Origin: Pectobacterium carotovorum
GTDB lineage: Bacteria; Pseudomonadota; Gammaproteobacteria; Enterobacterales; Enterobacteriaceae
Length of the DNA: 64,000 nt
Assembly: GCA_016415585.1 (NCBI GenBank)
Contig: CP066552.1
Span: 2,728,001-2,792,000 of the forward strand
Reading direction: 5' to 3'
The stretch's first letter is position 1; each line of letters starts with the position of its first letter. The translations under genes were made by a program, and so were the position numbers. Under the pieces are notes generated by a model. That model saw nothing but the letters and a program-made list of their open reading frames with translations. It was not told the DNA's origin and ran no database searches. Positions 22,008 through 29,710 of the stretch are shown here, in pieces.

Positions 22008-24176
22008 TTATACATCGATTGGTTTATTCAATTTCAGTAGCTGGGTAAATTCTTCCGCAGGCATCGGATGCCCAAATAGATATCCCTGCGCTTCCTCACA
22101 TCCTTTTCCCCGCAGCCTTTCACTCTGCTCTAATGTTTCCACTCCCTCTGCAATCACGCCCAGACCGAAACTTTTCCCGAGATACAGGATCGCCCGGACA
22201 ATCGCCGCATCCGGAGGGGACTCACACATGGTTCTGACAAAAGTCTGATCGATCTTCAACCGTGTAACCGGGTAGTTTTTAAGCATACTGAGTGAGGCAT
22301 AACCCGTACCGTAGTCGTCAAAAGCAATACCAATTCCCGCGTCACGCAACGCCTTTAACGGCTGTAGCATATTTTCATCGTAACGCAGAATGATGTTTTC
22401 CGTAATTTCCAGCTCCAGCGAGCTTGGCTCCAGCCCTGTACGCTTAAGAGTATCCATAATCTTTTGCGCCAACATACCGGTACGAAACTGTGCGCTGAAA
22501 AGATTAATACTGATACGGAAGTAGCTGTCGCTAGACCGGCACCATTCTGCCGCTTGCCGGCATGCCGTTTCGACGATCCAATCGCCGACTCGCTCTGCCC
22601 AAGGGCCATTTTCCAACGCGGTAAGAAATGCGGTAGGACTGAGTAATCCTCTTTCCGGGTGACGCCAGCGTAGCAGCGCTTCTGCGCCAACAATCTCATT
22701 TGTTGCCAGTTTTACCTGTGGTTGATAGAACATCTCAAATTCATTATGTTCGTAGGCTCTCACAAATTCTAACTGGAAGGCATGCTTGGCTTGAAAGACT
22801 TCAAGCAGTTCACGCGTAAAAAAGCGGTAACAGTTTCGACCTTCGGATTTCGCCTGATACAGAGCCAAATCGGCGCTGGTCAAAAGATCCTGCACGGTCA
22901 GTCCATATTCTGGATACAGAACAGCTCCAATACTGGCGCTAATATTGATTTGATGATCGTCAATAATCATCGCCTGCGAAATTTCATGAATAATTTGCTC
23001 AGCGATTTTTCCCGCGACTCTTTTATCATTCAGGCCGGGAAACAGCAGCGCAAATTCATCCCCGCCCATTCGAGCCACAACATCACCGGAACGAACCGTC
23101 GCTTTTATTTTTTTAGCTACGTGTACCAAAATATCATCGCCACTGGAATGCCCAAGGCTATCATTAACATCTTTGAATCCATCAAGATCAACCATCATGA
23201 TGCAGACGGCAGGTTCATTCTTTAGCGCAGTTTCCAGATTGGACGTCAATAATGTTCGGTTTGCCAACCCAGTTAATGGATCCATATGCGCCAGCAAAAA
23301 GAGCCGCTCTTCATTACGTCGCCGTTCTGTAATATCACGCAATATCGCGCCATAACTAATATTATCGTTGTCTTCCCACATCGAAACCGATAATTCAACC
23401 GGAACCAGACTACCGCTTTTAGCTTGTACGTTCAGTTCCAGCGTCACACCTTTCATCAGCGAATCACGGTCAGTGACTAGGTGGTTAAGTTGCACGATAA
23501 AAGCATCAGGCACGATGGTATTAATACTGCGGCCAATGATTTCCTCGTCCGTGTATTCCAGCATATTTTCCGCTGCGGTATTCCAGAAGGTAATCATCCC
23601 CTTTTCATTAACGCACAGGATTGTATCAGGCGAAGTATTGGCAATATTCTCAAAACGCACCTGACTGGCTTTACGTGCCAGTTCCAGACGTCGCATTTCC
23701 AGCTTATCCATAACCAATGAAGCCAAATCCTGCAAATTATGCTCATCACGTTTGGTGAATACCGCTCTGGGCTTCAAATCGATAATGCACAACGTGCCGA
23801 TGGCATGCCCGGACGGCGTAATTAATGGAATGCCTGCATAAAATCGAATGTAAGGGATTCCCACAACCAGTGGGTTATTTTTAAAACGCGCCTCCTTGAG
23901 GGCATCAGGCACCACCATTACCTTTTTCTTCAGGATCGTATGCGCACAAAAAGAGATATCGCGAGGCGTTTCACAAAAAGGAACCCCCACACTGGCGGCA
24001 AACAGCTGGCGTTCAGACTCCACCAACGACACCAAAACGATAGGCACACTAAAAATGTTAGCAGCCAGGCTAACCAGGTTACTCAGACTCGGATCAAATA
24101 ATGCGTTCTTAACTCCATACTCACGAAGCGCTGCAAGACGTTTGTCTTCATCTTTGTTTATCGGGGCACGGCTCAT
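22008..24176 (-). CDS. GAF-PAS-GGDEF-EAL cyclic-di-GMP protein
   Basis: A 722-residue soluble signalling protein. A GAF domain (about 25-165) is followed by PAS (175-295, ending DITERRRNEERL), GGDEF (about 300-460) with an intact GGDEF motif in ARMGGDEFALLF, and EAL (about 475-715) with AEALLRWRHP, ITENIIL, DDYGTGYASL and AEGVET. Both active sites look complete, so it could make and degrade cyclic-di-GMP; which dominates cannot be told. No membrane segment is present. A strong GGAGGGG ribosome site precedes the ATG. It is monocistronic, between ypdA and AT-rich DNA. Confidence 0.9.
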   Translation of the reverse strand: MSRAPINKDEDKRLAALREYGVKNALFDPSLSNLVSLAANIFSVPIVLVSLVESERQLFAASVGVPFCETPRDISFCAHTILKKKVMVVPDALKEARFKNNPLVVGIPYIRFYAGIPLITPSGHAIGTLCIIDLKPRAVFTKRDEHNLQDLASLVMDKLEMRRLELARKASQVRFENIANTSPDTILCVNEKGMITFWNTAAENMLEYTDEEIIGRSINTIVPDAFIVQLNHLVTDRDSLMKGVTLELNVQAKSGSLVPVELSVSMWEDNDNISYGAILRDITERRRNEERLFLLAHMDPLTGLANRTLLTSNLETALKNEPAVCIMMVDLDGFKDVNDSLGHSSGDDILVHVAKKIKATVRSGDVVARMGGDEFALLFPGLNDKRVAGKIAEQIIHEISQAMIIDDHQINISASIGAVLYPEYGLTVQDLLTSADLALYQAKSEGRNCYRFFTRELLEVFQAKHAFQLEFVRAYEHNEFEMFYQPQVKLATNEIVGAEALLRWRHPERGLLSPTAFLTALENGPWAERVGDWIVETACRQAAEWCRSSDSYFRISINLFSAQFRTGMLAQKIMDTLKRTGLEPSSLELEITENIILRYDENMLQPLKALRDAGIGIAFDDYGTGYASLSMLKNYPVTRLKIDQTFVRTMCESPPDAAIVRAILYLGKSFGLGVIAEGVETLEQSERLRGKGCEEAQGYLFGHPMPAEEFTQLLKLNKPIDV

Positions 24177-24568
24177 TGGTTCCCCCCTCCCGTCGTATTA
24201 GTGTTCAGATTAGACAAAAATTTAGTTATAAATCCAAAATGTTGCAGCAATGAGCACGATAAGAACAGCAGGTCAACGTTAGCAAATCAAAGCCCCTTTT
24301 CTTGTCAGGAGTCACGAAGACTAGTGGTTGAATGTTGAGTATGGCAAAAAATCTCAACTCTATCATCCCTTCAGCGTCACTAATAATAACAAATGGAAGA
24401 ATCAATTAAAATGATAAGTGAAAAGCGAAATAGAAAGATATCGATGCACTCACAACGTTGAGCGATGAAGAACAAAGAAAGGAAAAGGTTGGTATATTCA
24501 AATATTCATTTCCGGATGACGACAATATATTATCAAGTCATTAACAGAATATACCAACCAAGAAATAA
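24177..24568. other. AT-rich intergenic region
   Basis: These 392 nt contain the promoter side of the GAF-PAS-GGDEF-EAL gene and the 3' side of the 85-residue ORF. I see no ORF with a ribosome site, no repeat and no convincing terminator. Confidence 0.5.
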
Positions 24569-24826
24569 CTAAGCGGGGAAATAGGTTATTGAATGCTCAG
24601 GCGTGTCATTTTTCGCTCGAATTACGACATCCCAAACCCCTGTATAAGGCACCGTTAAATATACTTCGCCCTCAGCATGACGGCAAATAGAATCCTGCGT
24701 AGCACCATTCTTTCCAGCCATAGATTCCTGTTCACCATTGCTCATTTGTACTTCAAATGTATTTGCACACCGAACAATTACCGTATCACCACCAAACAGA
24801 CTTAAACACGTGCGAATTACAGACAT
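24569..24826 (-). CDS. Small DUF1883-like protein
   Basis: An 85-residue protein starting MSVIRTCLSLFGGD. A GGAGG five bases before the ATG at 24826 decides this start over an upstream frame extension to 24892. The pattern GGDTVIVRCANTFEVQ followed by LTVPYTGVWDVVI resembles the DUF1883 beta-fold (GDVVVV ... VPxTGxWNVVID) although the protein is shorter and lacks the glycine-rich middle. No signal peptide or membrane segment. Function unknown. It stands alone in AT-rich DNA before rdgA, which suggests lineage-specific DNA. Confidence 0.6.
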   Translation of the reverse strand: MSVIRTCLSLFGGDTVIVRCANTFEVQMSNGEQESMAGKNGATQDSICRHAEGEVYLTVPYTGVWDVVIRAKNDTPEHSITYFPA

Positions 24827-25220
24827 ACATCCTCCGCGACACGCAGTCATGCGCATGCTCAATGAAACGAATTTATTGGTTATATTTCCCACAACGGAAT
24901 TTCCATAAAAGCAAAATGCATACCATCGGATTGTGATTTAGATCAAGTGACTGATACGTTTAAAGCAAATCAGGGGGGGAATAAGACGATACTATGACAA
25001 CTTGAAACGTATTAGAGATTTTGATAGTCAGGTGCTAGCGCTAATGTGAGCGTTATCCCGTACATCCATGCAGAATTAACCCCGAGATAACAACTAAAAT
25101 CGTTATCGAGGTTGTATTTATAAGTAAACCACACCCATTCTAATGACAAATAACGTCGATTTTTTTAAACAAGATTAATATCGGCTTGATAAATGACAAC
25201 CTAGGTTGTACATTGAGCGA
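24827..25220. other. Divergent promoter region, DUF1883-like gene and rdgA
   Basis: A CRP/FNR-like sequence TTGTGATTTAGATCAAG lies at 24931-24947, about 105 bp upstream of the small gene. GATAAC/GTTATC (25086-25091 and 25102-25107) is a short inverted repeat. The rdgA operator-like palindrome is at 25196-25209. I see no ORF here. Confidence 0.4.
25196..25209. promoter_or_regulatory. Phage-434-type operator in front of rdgA
   Basis: ACAACCTAGGTTGT is a perfect 14-bp palindrome of the form ACAA-N6-TTGT, the layout recognised by 434-like repressors. It ends 12 nt before the rdgA ATG. RdgA has a repressor-type helix-turn-helix, so autoregulation is the simplest reading. Confidence 0.6.
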
Positions 25221-25955
25221 ATGAAAACGACACTTGCAGAACGATTAAAGACCGCCAGAACTGCACAAGGGCTTAGCCAAAAAGCACTTGGCGACATGAT
25301 TGGCGTATCTCAGGCCGCCATACAGAAGATCGAGGTGGGGAAAGCGTCGCAGACAACCAAGATTGTTGAGCTTTCCAATGCACTACGTGTTCGCCCTGAG
25401 TGGCTGGCAAACGGCGAAGGCCCGATGCATAGCGACGGGGGGACTCGAGCAGTTCAGGAATCGAACATTCCGCCGAAATCAGAATGGGGTACCGTATCAG
25501 CTTGGGACAGCACAACAGAACTATCAGAGGACGAGGTGGAAGTGCCCTTTTTAAAGGATATTGAGTTTGCCTGCGGCGATGGACGCGTTCAAAGCGAGGA
25601 TTACAACGGCTTTAAGCTCCGTTTTTCTAAAGCGACGCTGCGTAAGGTTGGTGCAAATACGGACGGTTCGGGCGTGCTTTGTTTCCCGGCAGCGGGTGAC
25701 AGTATGGAACCTATCATCCCAGATGGCACCACCGTCGCGGTTGATACGCACAACAAACGCATCATTGATGGAAAACTCTACGCCATTGCCCAGGAAGGCA
25801 GCGGAAACGATAAGTTAAAGAGAATCAAACAACTTTACCGTAAACCTGGTGGCCTTCTCGTCATCCATAGCTTTAACCGAGATGCAGATGAAGAAGCCTG
25901 CGAATCAGACGTCGAGATCATCGGCCGTGTGTTCTGGTACTCGGTACTGTTATAG
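25221..25955 (+). CDS. rdgA: RdgA, RecA-sensitive LexA/CI-type repressor
   Basis: A 244-residue phage-type repressor. An N-terminal XRE helix-turn-helix (about 5-62; LSQKALGDMIGVSQAAIQKIEVGK) is joined to a LexA-like S24 self-cleavage domain: cleavage bond Cys118-Gly119 (EFACGDG), nucleophile Ser161 (AAGDSMEP) and the lysine region KLKRIK (198-203). In Pectobacterium RdgA is known to repress rdgB until RecA activation after DNA damage, linking it to pectin lyase and carotovoricin. A TTG at 25206 is an alternative start; ATG 25221 is preferred. The Shine-Dalgarno is weak. Assignment rests on domain type plus the rdgB neighbour. Confidence 0.85.
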   Translation: MKTTLAERLKTARTAQGLSQKALGDMIGVSQAAIQKIEVGKASQTTKIVELSNALRVRPEWLANGEGPMHSDGGTRAVQESNIPPKSEWGTVSAWDSTTELSEDEVEVPFLKDIEFACGDGRVQSEDYNGFKLRFSKATLRKVGANTDGSGVLCFPAAGDSMEPIIPDGTTVAVDTHNKRIIDGKLYAIAQEGSGNDKLKRIKQLYRKPGGLLVIHSFNRDADEEACESDVEIIGRVFWYSVLL

Positions 25956-26216
25956 CTGGCACTGCCAGCATCCTGCATCATAGCTCTTCCCTTTCTTCTT
26001 ACCAGAGCTGGTGAACTGAATACGGACACCGGCTTTGTTTCAACGATAAAATTTTTACTGATAAAAGCCATTTCATTAAAAACTACGTCGCTAAAAAATG
26101 TTTACCCTACCCCAGACAACCTTACTCACGTGCAACAGTTTTATACAATCCCCGTGCTATTGTTTCATCAACCCTTGTTGATGTTGTGTTATTCATCCTG
26201 TCTATGTTGTCCCTTT

Positions 26217-26240
26217 CCCGCCCTGTGGCGGGATTTTTTT
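26217..26240 (+). terminator. Intrinsic terminator of rdgA
   Basis: CCCGCC-CTGT-GGCGGG is followed by seven T residues. It is 262 nt past the rdgA stop and 200 nt before rdgB, so rdgB needs its own promoter. Confidence 0.8.
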
Positions 26241-26276
26241 GCCCCTCATCTGGCCTCTTTTGCGTGTAGCCTCGCA

Positions 26277-26298
26277 GGTTGTCATTTTTTTTACAACC
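26277..26298. promoter_or_regulatory. GGTTGT-N10-ACAACC repeat upstream of rdgB
   Basis: These two 6-bp arms are the same half-sites as in the rdgA palindrome but facing outward. Further ACAACC copies lie at 26116-26121, 26391-26396 and 26865-26870. They may be RdgA contact sites controlling rdgB; this is inference. Confidence 0.4.
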
Positions 26299-26358
26299 AA
26301 AAACAACTCAAATTAAAACTAAAGATGTTGACATGAAAACAACTATAGTTTTAAATAA

Positions 26359-26435
26359 ACACATAACAGCAGGGTATCCCTGCAAAGGTAACAACCCAGT
26401 TTTCACGTCAGTAACAACACACATAACAATAGGGT
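26359..26435 (+). repeat. Two direct repeats upstream of rdgB
   Basis: ACACATAACAGCAGGGT (26359-26375) and ACACATAACAATAGGGT (26419-26435) match at 15 of 17 positions, 60 bp apart. The second contains the rdgB ribosome site (AGGGTGA). The first overlaps the palindrome GCAGGG-TAT-CCCTGC (26369-26383). Confidence 0.5.
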
Positions 26436-26440
26436 GATTT

Positions 26441-26794
26441 ATGACTGAACCACAATTTCGCAGTAAAGGTCCTGAGCTTCTGGTCGAACTTTCTCAACAC
26501 GTTGCCGATACGGTCAAAAACGTTACGGAGTTAGATCCACAAACCGCCGAGCTGGTCGGCAATGCCGTTGCTAAACATATGATGACCGTATGGGGCGGGC
26601 AAAATGTTTATTTCCCGATGGGAATTTCCTGGCGCGCGTCTCAACGCGATCTTCAAATCTATGACGAATTTGACGGGCGTAACCACAGCGCTTTGGCCAA
26701 GAAATATAATGTATCACTGCAATGGATTTATAAAATTGTCAGAACGATGAGAAAAGAAGATTTACAAATAAAACAACACTCACAAAAACGGTGA
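26441..26794 (+). CDS. rdgB: RdgB, Mor-like transcriptional activator
   Basis: A 117-residue protein of the Mor/C activator family of phage Mu. An N-terminal dimerisation part (HVADTVKNVTELDPQTAELVGNAVAKHMMTVWGGQNVYFP) is followed by a C-terminal helix-turn-helix (HSALAKKYNVSLQWIYKIVRTMRKED). RdgB of Pectobacterium activates the pectin lyase gene and carotovoricin genes after DNA damage and is repressed by RdgA, which lies directly upstream here. AGGGTGA precedes the ATG. No phage structural or integrase genes are nearby, so this is a domesticated regulator pair rather than a prophage. Confidence 0.87.
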   Translation: MTEPQFRSKGPELLVELSQHVADTVKNVTELDPQTAELVGNAVAKHMMTVWGGQNVYFPMGISWRASQRDLQIYDEFDGRNHSALAKKYNVSLQWIYKIVRTMRKEDLQIKQHSQKR

Positions 26795-27064
26795 AAAATT
26801 ATAAAGTAACAGCGTAGATAGTAATTAAAGGAACCTAATAAAAATAGGTAGTTTACTAACAGCGACAACCTCTTGATTTCATGACATATAGAGATTGAAA
26901 TTTAAATTATGTCATTGCCTGTCTTTGATATTTTCGCTCCAACAGCGGAGACAGGCAAAGTATATACATTCCAGTACTAGCTGCCGCTGATAAGCGGTTT
27001 TATTATGGTGCTCAATGTCCACATGAACGACCACCTTTAATGGTGGGCTATTATACTAAATTAT
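26795..27064. other. Non-coding stretch after rdgB
   Basis: No supported gene. TTGCCTGTC (26915-26923) and GACAGGCAA (26950-26958) form a 9-bp inverted repeat enclosing a smaller CGCT/AGCG hairpin. CCGCT-GATA-AGCGG followed by TTTTATTAT (26984-27005, plus) looks like a weak terminator, possibly for rdgB. CCACC/GGTGG (27031-27046) is another short hairpin. Confidence 0.4.
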
Positions 27065-27582
27065 TTACAGGGTCTTTACCTCATAGAGGTTGAAGCGATC
27101 AGATTTTCCGCTGTATTCAGCATCCATCGTTCCACAGCGTGCGTAATAGAGCATCGTCAAATCCGCCGATCATTCCGCTCCCGTCTTAACATTTCCGATC
27201 ACGTCCGGTAGCCACTCGTCGCTGTTCATAGAGCGAACACGAAGTGTATGCTGCCAATTGGATAGAAATCCTCCGAGAATGCCAGCAGCCTACTATTTGG
27301 GCTAACATCAAGCGCACCTAGGCTATATACCTCCACACGTTAATTCCCTTCCTACACATCTGTTGCCTACTTAGGCTGACTCAGATAGGTAGCGAACTCT
27401 TTACTCTGCTCATAGCAACTTTGGTAATGATAGCCTTTTCTAATATACGGCACAGACATATTTGTCGACAGGATGCACTTAATCATTTCGCCATACAACG
27501 GCCGTTTACGCAGCATATTCCACTGCATGCCCTCTTTAATGCGCACGCAAACGTTTTCGTTTATACTGCGACCATTTTTCAC
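27065..27582 (-). pseudogene. ptrB: Collapsed relic of ptrB (oligopeptidase B)
   Basis: On the minus strand, broken frames still read like Ptr[21 protein letters not shown] followed by [18 protein letters not shown] corresponds to the [20 protein letters not shown] region. [20 protein letters not shown] then SEDF matches the [21 protein letters not shown] region. MNSDEWLPDVIGNVKTGAE and ADLTMLYYAR continue it. TMDAEYSGKSDRFNLYE matches the C-terminal MDSGHGGKSGRFKSYE. Stops and frameshifts separate the blocks, and most of the middle, including the serine-protease site, is deleted. In E. coli ptrB lies a few genes upstream of purT, so position agrees. Coordinates are approximate at the 5' end. 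Confidence 0.85.
27545..27567 (+). promoter_or_regulatory. PurR box and -10 of purT
   Basis: ACGCAAACGTTTTCGT (27545-27560) matches the PurR operator consensus ANGCAANCGNTTNCNT at all fixed positions. It abuts a TATACT -10 (27562-27567), 37 nt before the purT start. It overlaps the decayed 5' end of ptrB. Confidence 0.75.
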
Positions 27583-27603
27583 AACCCGATCAGGTATAAG
27601 GTT

Positions 27604-28782
27604 ATGTTAACGATTGGAACCGCCCTGCGTGCGGATGCCACACGAGTGATGCTGCTTGGCTCCGGTGAATTAGGCAAAGAAGTGGCGATTGAGTGTCAGC
27701 GCCTGGGAATCGAAGTGATTGCGGTCGATCGCTATGCTGATGCCCCCGCGATGCAGGTTGCGCATCGCAGCCATGTCATCAATATGTTGGATGGCGACGC
27801 ACTAAAAGCGTTGGTTGAAGCCGAACGCCCTGATTACATCGTGCCGGAAATTGAAGCCATCGCAACCGACATGCTGGTGACGCTGGAAAAACAGGGTCAC
27901 CATGTTGTTCCTTGTGCCGAAGCCACACGCCTGACGATGAACCGTGAAGGTATCCGTCGTCTGGCTGCCGAAACACTCGGCGTTCCCACTTCCACCTACC
28001 GTTTTGCCGACAGCGAAGAAAACTTCCGTCAGGCGGTAGATGCGATTGGCTATCCTTGTATTGTTAAACCGGTCATGAGCTCTTCTGGCAAAGGGCAAAG
28101 CCTGATTCGCTCTGCTGAGCAGTTAGATCAGGCGTGGCACTATGCCCAGCAAGGTGGACGTGCAGGCGGCGGGCGCGTCATCGTGGAAGGGCTGGTTAAT
28201 TTTGATTTCGAAATCACTCTGCTCACCATCCATGCGGTTGACGGTATTCATTTCTGTGCCCCCATCGGCCATCGACAGGAAGATGGCGACTATCGTGAAT
28301 CCTGGCAGCCGCAGCAGATGAGTACACTGGCACAGGATCGCGCACAGAAGATGGCCAGCGATGTTGTGAAAGCGCTCGGTGGCTATGGCCTGTTCGGCGT
28401 TGAGCTGTTCGTCTGCGGCGATGAGGTTATTTTCAGTGAAGTCTCCCCTCGCCCGCACGATACCGGCATGGTGACAATGATCTCTCAGGATCTGTCCGAG
28501 TTTGCTCTGCACGTTCGTGCTTTCCTGGGGCTGCCCATTGGTGCGGTTCGTCAGTATGGCGCATCGGCTTCCGCCGTGATTTTACCGGAACTGGATAGCA
28601 ACAACGTGCATTATCAGGGACTGGAAAGCTCACTGCTCCCTCATACGCAAATTCGCCTGTTTGGTAAGCCGGATATCGGCGGTAAACGTCGCATGGGCGT
28701 CGCGTTAGCCAGCGCGGAAACCACGGACGATGCCGTTGAAATCGCCAAGCGCGTCGCAGCGGGCGTAAAAGTCAGCGGCTGA
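27604..28782 (+). CDS. purT: Formate-dependent GAR transformylase PurT
   Basis: A 392-residue ATP-grasp enzyme making formyl-GAR from formate, ATP and GAR in purine synthesis. The N-terminal Rossmann-like domain ([21 protein letters not shown]) is followed by the ATP-grasp core ([34 protein letters not shown]). The frame is open upstream to 27421, but ATG 27604 with AAGG upstream gives the E. coli length. A PurR box precedes it. It is convergent with eda. Confidence 0.97.
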   Translation: MLTIGTALRADATRVMLLGSGELGKEVAIECQRLGIEVIAVDRYADAPAMQVAHRSHVINMLDGDALKALVEAERPDYIVPEIEAIATDMLVTLEKQGHHVVPCAEATRLTMNREGIRRLAAETLGVPTSTYRFADSEENFRQAVDAIGYPCIVKPVMSSSGKGQSLIRSAEQLDQAWHYAQQGGRAGGGRVIVEGLVNFDFEITLLTIHAVDGIHFCAPIGHRQEDGDYRESWQPQQMSTLAQDRAQKMASDVVKALGGYGLFGVELFVCGDEVIFSEVSPRPHDTGMVTMISQDLSEFALHVRAFLGLPIGAVRQYGASASAVILPELDSNNVHYQGLESSLLPHTQIRLFGKPDIGGKRRMGVALASAETTDDAVEIAKRVAAGVKVSG

Positions 28783-28845
28783 TACCTTTCTATTGCTGAT
28801 GGGGTGAAATCAGACGTCACTGACGACAGATAAAACGCCCACCAT

Positions 28846-28874
28846 AAAAAAGGCCACTCGCAGTGAGTGGCCTT
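28846..28874. terminator. Terminator between purT and eda
   Basis: AAGGCCACTC/GAGTGGCCTT forms a 10-bp stem with a 5-nt loop. The T run is best on the minus strand (eda), but it can also serve purT. Confidence 0.85.
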
Positions 28875-28896
28875 CATCATTCAGTAACGAACAAAC

Positions 28897-29538
28897 TTAC
28901 GCTTTTGCACCTGCAACGGCTTCACGCGCCAGTTCAGTAATACGCGCGTAATCACCGCTTTCCAGCGCGTCGTTCGGCACCAGCCATGAACCACCTACGC
29001 ACAGCACGCTTTTCAGCGCCAGATAGTCGCGGTAGTTATTCGGCGTAATGCCACCGGTTGGGCAGAAACGGATCTGAGCAAACGGACCAGCGATCGCCTG
29101 GAGCGCTTTCACACCGCCGTTAGCTTCCGCTGGGAAGAATTTGAACTCACGCAGGCCGTAATCCATACCCAGCATCAGTTCAGATACAGTGCTGATACCT
29201 GGGATCAACGGGATATTGCCTTCCGTTGCGGCTTTCAGCAGCGGCTCAGTCAGACCTGGGCTGATGGCAAACTGCGCACCGGCCTCAACGACCGCAGCCA
29301 GTTGCTCAGGGTTTGTTACCGTACCCGCGCCCACGATGGCTTCCGGTACTTCTTTCGCAATCGCGCGAATCGCTTCGATGGCGCAGTCGGTACGCAATGT
29401 CAGTTCCAGAACGCGAACGCCGCCCGCGACTAACGCTTTTGCCATCGGCACCGCGTGTTCCAGTTTGTTGACCACAATCACAGGAACAACGGGACCCGTT
29501 GTCAAAATCTGTTCCGCGCTCGTTTTCCAGTTTTTCAT
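28897..29538 (-). CDS. eda: KDPG/KHG aldolase
   Basis: A 213-residue class I aldolase that splits 2-keto-3-deoxy-6-phosphogluconate to pyruvate and glyceraldehyde-3-phosphate. The Schiff-base lysine lies in the [13 protein letters not shown] motif, and ELTLRT carries the catalytic glutamate. A TTG one codon upstream is unlikely to be the start. A TATAAT -10 lies at 29576-29581 (minus). In E. coli edd precedes eda; here zwf is directly upstream with a 172-nt gap and no edd, so the gene serves mainly pectin-derived KDPG. It is also called kdgA in soft-rot bacteria. Confidence 0.97.
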   Translation of the reverse strand: MKNWKTSAEQILTTGPVVPVIVVNKLEHAVPMAKALVAGGVRVLELTLRTDCAIEAIRAIAKEVPEAIVGAGTVTNPEQLAAVVEAGAQFAISPGLTEPLLKAATEGNIPLIPGISTVSELMLGMDYGLREFKFFPAEANGGVKALQAIAGPFAQIRFCPTGGITPNNYRDYLALKSVLCVGGSWLVPNDALESGDYARITELAREAVAGAKA

Positions 29539-29602
29539 CAAAAGTTATCTCCAGTCATGCCCGAAGGCACCATTAATTATATAGCGCGCCCCTGCCACAG
29601 GG

Positions 29603-29620
29603 ATCTGCGTCGCCGCAGAT
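29603..29620 (-). other. Hairpin in the zwf-eda spacer
   Basis: ATCTGCG-TCGC-CGCAGAT is a perfect 7-bp stem, next to a smaller CCCTG/CAGGG hairpin. No T run follows, so a terminator role for zwf is uncertain. Confidence 0.35.
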
Positions 29621-29710
29621 GTCCGACCGCACCGTGAGCCATACATTAAAAACTGTGGGATGCCGACCGTCCTCGATCAGCCTCCCCATTACTGACGTAT
29701 TATCAAAAAA

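Noticed and set aside
25221..26794. Prophage hypothesis for the CI-like and Mor-like genes
   Set aside because: No integrase, att sites or structural genes nearby; the pair fits the known chromosomal rdgA-rdgB regulators.
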